This document shows positions 6,508-11,784 of a DNA stretch of 14,212 nt, one piece after another. The number at the start of each line of letters is the position of its first letter. The stretch's first letter is position 1. The DNA is from JBOFHT01 sp051649785 (GTDB lineage: Archaea; Methanobacteriota; Methanobacteria; Methanobacteriales; Methanobacteriaceae): NCBI GenBank assembly GCA_051649785.1, contig JBOFHT010000007.1, positions 1 through 14,212 of the forward strand. Direction: 5' to 3'. A program made the position numbers and the translations under genes. The notes beneath the pieces are model-generated. The model saw only the letters and a program-made list of their open reading frames with translations, had not been told where the DNA came from and did no database searches.

Positions 6508-7992
6508 TTGCCAAAATTTGGAAAAGTATTAGGTGGAATTTTATTAGTTTTTATTGGAGGATTTTTATTATATAAAAACTATCAAATGCCCCTTGAAACA
6601 ATATTTGTTATTTTAGCTATAATTGCTTTAATTGGAGGAATTTATTTAATAATTAGGGGACTTAATTATTCTTCTAACTTCGTTGAATCTCCTAAAAGAG
6701 AAATTGCTAATAAAGTAGCTATTAACAATAATGCTTCTAAAAGCAGGAATAATATTAATAAAAGAAATACAAAGGGTAATAATAAAAATAATAATAAAAA
6801 AATTAATTTAAATGGCAGTTCAGGTCTTAATAATAATTCTAATTCTAATTCTTTCAAAAATGGTGAATCTATATATGGTAATAGTAATAATAATTACAAT
6901 TCTCTCAATAATCATCGTCTTGTAAAGCCAAAAGGAGAAAAATCAAAAAGTAAAATTAATATTTTAAAGAAATCATTTTCTTCTTCGAGTGATGAGGAAG
7001 TTAGAGAATTTACTTTCCAACCTAATTATGAAAAACCTAACTTAGTAACAAGAAAACCTAAAAAGAAAGAATTTGCTTCACATTCCTTAGAAGATTTATT
7101 ATCTTCTGAGAGAATTAATAATAATAATAATAATGGATCTAAAACTAAACCTAAACCAGAACCTAATATATTTGATAATATTTCTAAATACAAGTCTAAA
7201 AACAAAGAATCTGACTTAAATAAACCTAAAATAAAAACTAATTATGGGGATTCAGATAGTATAGCTAAATATGATCATAATGGGAGTATCTCATCTTCTA
7301 CAGATATTAAAGGTGTTAATGCAGTTAAAGGTGTTAATGGGGTGAATGATGACAATAATGCCAATTATAACGGCTTTTCAAAGCCTAAACTAAGTAAGAA
7401 AACTGATGAACCTTATAATGATTTAATTGATAATAATATAGGCATTGATGACAATAATAATATTAATAATAATAGTGATGCTACACATAATATTGGAAAT
7501 AATTCTCAGAGTAATGGTAGTAGTGAATTAAATAATGCAGATAATGAGTTCTATGTAATTTGTGAAAATAAGATTTTGAGTTCTAATGAAGCAGTTGAAA
7601 AGCTTATTCTAAGGGCTAAGGATGAAATACTTTTAGAAATACCATCTTTAAAAAGTTTAAGCTATGATATTTTGGCTAATCTTTCTAATGCTTCTAAAAT
7701 TATTATTGGAGAGTTTGATATTAAAGATATGAGTTATGCTCTTCTTTTAAGCTCTTTAATTAAACAAAATACTGAAATTAGGACTTTAGCTATTGTTAAT
7801 TCGGTTAATATGGTTGTTGATGATAGCTATGGTCTTATTATTTCTGGTGCTAATAGTGCTAATGAGGGTAATGAATCTGATATTATTTCTAGCATGGGTG
7901 TTGGTGCTGTTTACAATGATTTTGAATCCATTTCTTCCATTAAGGAGATGTTTAATAAATCATGGGACATTGCAACTGAAATTAAAATTTAA
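6508..7992 (+). CDS. Membrane protein with Asn-rich linker and degenerate PLD-like C-terminal domain
   Basis: Read from TTG 6508, this is a 494-residue protein of no family I can name with certainty. It has two membrane helices near the N-terminus (about residues 5-22 and 29-50). A long, low-complexity linker rich in Asn, Lys and Ser follows (about 55-345), containing one conserved-looking motif, HSLEDLLSSERI, near residue 192. A compact C-terminal domain spans about 348-494. That domain alternates beta strands and helices and has the line VNSVNMVVDDSYGLIISGAN, which parallels the H-x-K-x-x-x-x-D plus GSxN block of phospholipase D-like proteins but lacks the catalytic His and Lys. I infer a non-catalytic PLD fold on the cytoplasmic side, perhaps binding a ligand or partner. 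The TTG is preferred over ATG 6424 because of its Shine-Dalgarno site and because the extra 28 residues include the 12-bp repeat. The gene is divergent from the pilin gene. Confidence 0.68.
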   Translation: MPKFGKVLGGILLVFIGGFLLYKNYQMPLETIFVILAIIALIGGIYLIIRGLNYSSNFVESPKREIANKVAINNNASKSRNNINKRNTKGNNKNNNKKINLNGSSGLNNNSNSNSFKNGESIYGNSNNNYNSLNNHRLVKPKGEKSKSKINILKKSFSSSSDEEVREFTFQPNYEKPNLVTRKPKKKEFASHSLEDLLSSERINNNNNNGSKTKPKPEPNIFDNISKYKSKNKESDLNKPKIKTNYGDSDSIAKYDHNGSISSSTDIKGVNAVKGVNGVNDDNNANYNGFSKPKLSKKTDEPYNDLIDNNIGIDDNNNINNNSDATHNIGNNSQSNGSSELNNADNEFYVICENKILSSNEAVEKLILRAKDEILLEIPSLKSLSYDILANLSNASKIIIGEFDIKDMSYALLLSSLIKQNTEIRTLAIVNSVNMVVDDSYGLIISGANSANEGNESDIISSMGVGAVYNDFESISSIKEMFNKSWDIATEIKI

Positions 7993-8015
7993 TTTAAATA
8001 TTTTAATATAATTGC

Positions 8016-8231
8016 AAATATAATAATTATAAACATAATTAAAAATAGCTATAATAATCTAATTAAAAATAATTACCTTATAATTACAAATATAATAATT
8101 ATAAACATAATTAAAAATAGCTATAATAATCTAATTAAAAATAATTACCTTATAATTACAAATATAATAATTATAAATACAATTAAAAATAGCTATAATA
8201 ATCTAATTAAAATAAATTACTATATAACTAT
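8016..8231. repeat. Three tandem copies of a 72-bp repeat with an internal dyad
   Basis: Copies at 8016-8087 and 8088-8159 are identical; the third (8160-8231) differs at roughly eight positions, mostly at its right end. Each perfect copy contains TAATTAT-AAAC-ATAATTA, a 7-bp inverted repeat (8024-8041 and 8096-8113); the third copy has it only in degraded form. The array fills the gap between the PLD-like gene and the UPF0173 hydrolase gene and runs up to its ribosome binding site. Confidence 0.96.
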
Positions 8232-8247
8232 ATTTTGGGAGATTCAA

Positions 8248-8949
8248 ATGAAAATTAAATGGCTAGGCCATTCTGCCTTTGAAATTGTAACAGAAAATGA
8301 TTTAAATATATTAGTTGATCCTTTTATAAGTAATAACCCAGTTTGCCAAATGCCTGTTGAAGAATTTAATCCTAATTTAATTTGTATTACTCATGGGCAT
8401 GCAGATCACTTTGGGGATGCAATGGAAATAGCTAATCTGAACAATGTTAATGTTCTATCTAATCATGAAATTTCTTTATTTTTATCAAAACAAGGTATAG
8501 AAACAATGGGGATGAATATTGGTGGAACTATTAAATTCCAAGACATTAAAATTACAATGCTGAATGCTGAACATTCTTCAGATATTGACTTTGTTGAAGA
8601 AACAACTCCTGGAGGGAGTGCAGTTAGCTTTTTATTTACATTAGAAAATGGTTTAAAGATTTTTCACGCAGGAGATACTGGTCTTTTTGGTGATATGAAA
8701 ACTGTTATTGGTGATATTTACAAGCCAGATATAGCTATTTTACCTATTGGGGCTAAATATACCATGGGTCCTGAAGAAGCGGCTATTGCAGCTAAGTGGA
8801 TTTCCCCTAAAAAAGTAATTCCTATGCATTATAATACATTTCCAGTTATTGAACAAGATTTAGATAATTTCAAAGAACTTTTAAATGAACAAGATTCAAG
8901 TATGGGGCTTATTGATTTGGATGTTGGTGAAGAAATAGAATTATATTAA
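8248..8949 (+). CDS. UPF0173 metal-dependent hydrolase (UlaG-like metallo-beta-lactamase fold)
   Basis: This 233-residue cytoplasmic protein has the metallo-beta-lactamase fold of the COG2220 family (UPF0173). Metal ligands are clearly placed: D24 region in LVDPF, the signature THGHADH with H49, H51, D53 and H54, then H109 (NAEHSSD), D143 in FHAGDTG and H194 in PMHYNTF. The early GHSAF motif (residues 7-11) is also typical. Relatives include L-ascorbate-6-phosphate lactonase UlaG and N-acyl-phosphatidylethanolamine phospholipase D, but the substrate of the archaeal members is not known. The length fits the family. The start at ATG 8248 has GGGAG six bases upstream (8237-8241). The promoter must lie in or beside the 72-bp repeat array. 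The arv operon begins 259 bp downstream with its own TATA box, so this gene is probably transcribed alone. Confidence 0.92.
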   Translation: MKIKWLGHSAFEIVTENDLNILVDPFISNNPVCQMPVEEFNPNLICITHGHADHFGDAMEIANLNNVNVLSNHEISLFLSKQGIETMGMNIGGTIKFQDIKITMLNAEHSSDIDFVEETTPGGSAVSFLFTLENGLKIFHAGDTGLFGDMKTVIGDIYKPDIAILPIGAKYTMGPEEAAIAAKWISPKKVIPMHYNTFPVIEQDLDNFKELLNEQDSSMGLIDLDVGEEIELY

Positions 8950-9159
8950 GTACTAATATTATAGTATAGTTAAATATGAAATTATAACAAAGTATAAACT
9001 TATATTAATAAATAACATAAATAAACTAAATATAGATAAAATATTATAAAATATAGTGTTAAATATATGACTATACTATTTATTATCATATCTAATATTT
9101 ATTAGCTATACAAAAGTTATTACTATATAACATACATTAGACTATCTAATAATTATTAG

Positions 9160-9170
9160 TATATATAAAA
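9160..9170 (+). promoter_or_regulatory. Probable TATA box of the arvABC operon
   Basis: TATATATAAAA stands out in the gap. Adding about 26 bp from its centre places the start site near 9191, giving a leader of about 18 nt that includes the GAGGG ribosome binding site at 9198-9202. Confidence 0.5.
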
Positions 9171-9208
9171 TTTATTAGTATATTATTATAAAAATGAGAG
9201 GGTAGAAT

Positions 9209-9841
9209 ATGGCATTTTTTAGTTTTTTAAGAAATTTGTTTAAAAAGAAAAGTAAGGTTAGTATTGGGTTATATGGTCATCCTAACTCAGGTAAAACTAC
9301 ACTAGCTAATACAATAGCTAAAGATTGGACTGGAAAAGGTGTAGGTGAAGATTCGGATATTGGTTCAGCATCTAATATCCCCCATGAAACAAGAAATGTT
9401 CTTAAAAAAGAGAAAGTTTCAATTAAAGATAATGACTTTGAGCTTGATTTTGATATTATTGATACCCCAGGAATAGCTACTAAGGTTGATTATAAAAACT
9501 TTTTAGAGTATGGCCTTGAAGAAGATGAAGCTAAATCTAGAGCTAAAGAAGCTACTAAAGGTATTATTGAAGCTATTAAATGGTTAGATGATGTTACTGG
9601 TGTTTTAATTGTTGTGGATGCTACTTCTGACCCATTAACACAAACTAATATTACTATTATTGGTAATTTAGAAGCTAGAAAGATCCCATTTATAGTTGTT
9701 GCTAATAAAATTGATGTTGAAGATGCAAATCCTGATAGAATTGTTTCTGTTTTTCCTCAACATACTGTTGTTTCAATTTCTGCATTAAATGGTGACAATA
9801 CCGACGAACTATATAAGGCAATGGTTAAAAAATTTAGATAG
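9209..9841 (+). CDS. arvA: Era-like small GTPase, ArvA/OapA family
   Basis: This 210-residue GTPase is the first gene of a three-gene operon. All nucleotide-binding motifs are visible: G1 GHPNSGKT at residues 23-30, a candidate G2 threonine T61 in PHETR, G3 DTPG at 85-88, G4 NKID at 166-169 and G5 SAL at 191-193. The N-terminus MAFFSFLRNLFKKK is short, basic and amphipathic, suiting reversible membrane binding (inference). The set of GTPase, DUF2073 protein and zinc-ribbon protein is the arvABC (earlier oapABC) operon; in Haloferax volcanii the GTPase has been reported to drive extracellular vesicle formation. Whether it does so in a methanogen with a different cell wall is unknown. A weak Shine-Dalgarno GAGGG precedes ATG 9209, and the next gene's ribosome binding site overlaps the TAG stop, so the genes are translationally linked. 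Confidence 0.88.
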   Translation: MAFFSFLRNLFKKKSKVSIGLYGHPNSGKTTLANTIAKDWTGKGVGEDSDIGSASNIPHETRNVLKKEKVSIKDNDFELDFDIIDTPGIATKVDYKNFLEYGLEEDEAKSRAKEATKGIIEAIKWLDDVTGVLIVVDATSDPLTQTNITIIGNLEARKIPFIVVANKIDVEDANPDRIVSVFPQHTVVSISALNGDNTDELYKAMVKKFR

Positions 9842-9853
9842 GTGTGTGGAAAA

Positions 9854-10216
9854 ATGGAAGGAATTAAGCTAGATTTTATATCTGCAGATGCTCTTGCACA
9901 AGCTAGTAGTATGGAAAAAATTTATATGATCATTGATAGAGTTAAAAAAGGCAATATTGTAGTTATGGAGGGGGGAATGACTCCTGCTGAACGTGCAGAA
10001 CTTATTGAAACTACAATGAGGGAAATTGATATTGAAAATTTTGTAGGGGTAGATGTTCAAACATTAGAGAAAAACTCTTCTTCATTTTTAGGATTTTCTA
10101 AAAAGAAAAAAGTAGTGGTTACTATTATAGGTCCAGCTAATCAAATGAAGACAGTTCAAAAGCAATCTAATTTCCTTACTATGATGGCGGATATCGGTGA
10201 TTCTAGTGGCACATGA
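9854..10216 (+). CDS. arvB: DUF2073 family protein, ArvB/OapB
   Basis: This 120-residue soluble protein is of the archaeal DUF2073 family, found together with the preceding GTPase and the following zinc-ribbon protein. It contains a conserved-looking GNIVVMEGGMTPAERAEL block (about residues 34-51) and an alternating strand-helix pattern without membrane segments. The biochemical role is unknown; genetic linkage suggests it works with the GTPase, perhaps as regulator or effector. The frame is open from GTG 9842, but ATG 9854 is preferred: AGGTG (9840-9844) lies nine bases before it and overlaps the upstream stop codon, while the GTG would sit inside that ribosome binding site. The 3' end overlaps the start of the next gene. 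Confidence 0.85.
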   Translation: MEGIKLDFISADALAQASSMEKIYMIIDRVKKGNIVVMEGGMTPAERAELIETTMREIDIENFVGVDVQTLEKNSSSFLGFSKKKKVVVTIIGPANQMKTVQKQSNFLTMMADIGDSSGT

Positions 10217-10766
10217 ATGTATAAAGTGTGGTACTAGAGTAAAAAGTAGTGAAGATATTGTAAAAGGCTGCCCTAGTTGTGGTCATAAATTATTTAAGTT
10301 TATAAATGATAAACCTATTAAAGATAGGATTAAAAAGCTTAATTTCACAGATGAAGCTTCTAAAAACAAATCTAAAACTAATAATAAATTAGATAGTTCT
10401 ATTAGTAATCTTAATAATAATCCTATTCCTAATAATAATAATAATAATCCTAATAATACTAGTTCTATTAATAATCAGAATATTAGTGGGGATATTAATG
10501 ATAATGATAAATATAATATTAATAATTCCACAGATTCTAATGATGATGGGAAGTTAGGGTCAACTGATTTAGGTCTTGAAAGTTTTTCAGATGATATTAA
10601 TAAATCAATTGAAGCAATAACTGTTGAAGAACAAGGTATTTATGAATTAAATCTTCAAAACCTTTTAAAAGGGGATGAAGGTGTTATTAGTGATAAGAAA
10701 GGAAATTATGCTGTAGATATTAACTCTCTTTTTAAAAAAGGGAAAAAAGAACAAGATAAAGATTAA
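10206..10766 (+). CDS. arvC: Zinc-ribbon protein, ArvC/OapC family (COG3364)
   Basis: This 186-residue protein starts with a zinc ribbon, CIKC and CPSC (C5, C8, C22, C25), and ends with a conserved-looking segment EEQGIYELNLQNLL...GNYAVDINSLF (about residues 138-176), as in COG3364 zinc-ribbon proteins encoded after the Arv GTPase. Between them lies a linker of about 80 residues dominated by Asn, Ser, Asp and Ile. Start choice: GTG 10206 gives MAHECIKCG and has GGTGAT (10196-10201) four bases upstream; the GTG at 10197 would lie inside that motif. The gene thus overlaps the end of arvB by 11 bp, a sign of coupled translation. Its role in the vesicle system is not known; the ribbon could bind protein or nucleic acid. 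Confidence 0.85.
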   Translation: MAHECIKCGTRVKSSEDIVKGCPSCGHKLFKFINDKPIKDRIKKLNFTDEASKNKSKTNNKLDSSISNLNNNPIPNNNNNNPNNTSSINNQNISGDINDNDKYNINNSTDSNDDGKLGSTDLGLESFSDDINKSIEAITVEEQGIYELNLQNLLKGDEGVISDKKGNYAVDINSLFKKGKKEQDKD

Positions 10767-10800
10767 AAATAATATAAATAGCAAATTAATAGCTAATATA

Positions 10801-10808
10801 TTTTTTTT
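10801..10808 (+). terminator. Oligo-T terminator after the arvABC operon
   Basis: Eight T in a row lie 35 bp after the arvC stop codon; further T runs follow at about 10890-10897 and 10932-10940. These fit U-tract termination in archaea. The next gene is convergent. Confidence 0.5.
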
Positions 10809-10815
10809 AACTAGA

Positions 10816-10880
10816 AGTAGTTAAATAAAGTAGCTAACTAAAAGTAGCTAACTAAAAATAGTTAACTAAAAATAGCTATA
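10816..10880. repeat. 14-bp tandem repeat between convergent genes
   Basis: AGTAGCTAACTAAA occurs twice without change (10829-10842, 10843-10856). It is flanked by variants AGTAGTTAAATAA (10816), AATAGTTAACTAAA (10857-10870) and a partial AATAGCTATA (10871). It sits downstream of arvC and of the convergent EMC6-like gene. Confidence 0.85.
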
Positions 10881-10955
10881 TTATTAGCTATAATTAATTA
10901 TTTTTTTATATAATTTATTTTATATAATTTATTTTTTTTTATAAATTCAAATCAT

Positions 10956-11279
10956 TTATATTAATGATATTGGATACCCTGAGTAATTATATAAAAGTGT
11001 AGTTACAACAAACCAGACAAATATAAATGGTACAATTCCATTCCATAACCAGTTTTTCATTCCTTTGGTTTCTTCGTCTCCAAACTTTTGGTCGGTTAAT
11101 CTTCCAGTTATATATAAAATTAATAGCCCCATACCTGCGGATATTAATAAATTATTCCCCATACCTGGAATAACACCTAAAATCTTAAAGTTTGATGGTA
11201 TTAAGAATATTGCAGATACGATAGACGCAATAATAGCGGTTATAATATGCATTACATTTATTTTTGTAGAAGCATCCAT
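10956..11279 (-). CDS. Small three-TM membrane protein resembling EMC6
   Basis: This 107-residue protein has three membrane helices (about residues 8-28, 39-58 and 81-98) with a polar loop TGRLTDQKFGDEETKGMKNW between the last two. The size, three-helix layout, ILGVIPGMG before helix 2 and the aromatic-rich last helix followed by LYNYSGY resemble EMC6, a core subunit of the ER membrane protein complex that inserts membrane helices together with EMC3; archaeal EMC6-like proteins are known. I judged this by eye from recalled human EMC6, so the family call is an inference. The start is firm: GGAGG (minus, 11286-11290) six bases before ATG. A TATA-like AAATATATAA (minus, 11336-11345) would give a leader of about 35 nt. 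It is a single gene, convergent with arvABC and divergent from the NFACT gene. Confidence 0.72.
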   Translation of the reverse strand: MDASTKINVMHIITAIIASIVSAIFLIPSNFKILGVIPGMGNNLLISAGMGLLILYITGRLTDQKFGDEETKGMKNWLWNGIVPFIFVWFVVTTLLYNYSGYPISLI

Positions 11280-11422
11280 TTAATTCCTCCGTGTGATGTT
11301 TTAATTATTTATTAATTTTTATTTATTAACTTTAGTTATATATTTAATTTTAGTTTTTTTTATGCATAAATTATAGTTATATAGATTAATATTAATACTC
11401 GTACTTATATAAATAACTATAC

Positions 11423-11461
11423 TTATATTAATCAGTTATACTAATCATTTATATTAATCAG
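11423..11461. repeat. 13-bp tandem repeat, three copies
   Basis: TTATATTAATCAG (11423-11435), TTATACTAATCAT (11436-11448) and TTATATTAATCAG (11449-11461) run head to tail; the outer two are identical. Confidence 0.9.
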
Positions 11462-11551
11462 ATATTTATATACTACTATCTGGTATACATTACTCTGTTT
11501 TAATTGTTTAAATAACTTTTCTAATAATAATATTTACTAATACTTAGTAAT

Positions 11552-11691
11552 AATACTAATAATATTAATAATAACAACAATATTAACAATAATATTAATA
11601 TTTAATAATAATTTAATAATACTTACTAATCAATACTAATAATATTAATAATAACAACAATATTAATATTTAATAATAATTTAATAATACT
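11552..11691. repeat. Direct repeat of 72 and 60 bp, differing by a 12-bp insertion
   Basis: A 34-bp block (11552-11585; 11632-11665) and a 26-bp block (11598-11623; 11666-11691) are each identical between the two copies. In the first copy ACAATAATATTA (11586-11597) separates them; in the second they are joined. An 8-bp spacer lies between the copies. Confidence 0.92.
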
Positions 11692-11739
11692 AATTCTTCA
11701 ACAACTAATATTATTTATTATTGTAATATATTATATTTA

Positions 11740-11747
11740 TTTATATA
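11740..11747 (+). promoter_or_regulatory. Probable TATA box of the NFACT gene
   Basis: TTTATATA lies about 26 bp upstream of a predicted start site near 11770, giving a leader of about 15 nt that contains GTGAT (11776-11780), the ribosome binding site proposed for ATG 11785. Confidence 0.45.
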
Positions 11748-11784
11748 TTCACTATTTCGAGAATATTCAATTTTTGTGATTTTT

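Larger units (their letters stand above)
11280..11784. other. Repeat-bearing divergent intergenic region
   Basis: About 505 bp separate the EMC6-like gene (-) and the NFACT gene (+). They hold a TATA-like box for each gene (11336-11345 minus; 11740-11747 plus), a 13-bp triple repeat and a pair of 60/72-bp direct repeats, both listed separately. I see no further gene and no RNA-gene-like block. Confidence 0.7.

Noticed and set aside
7793..8011. 72-codon plus-strand frame overlapping the end of the PLD-like gene
   Set aside because: Shifted-frame shadow of a conserved domain; no ribosome binding site.
8016..8231. Possible CRISPR array
   Set aside because: The 72-bp units abut without unique spacers and are almost wholly A and T; it is a simple tandem duplication.
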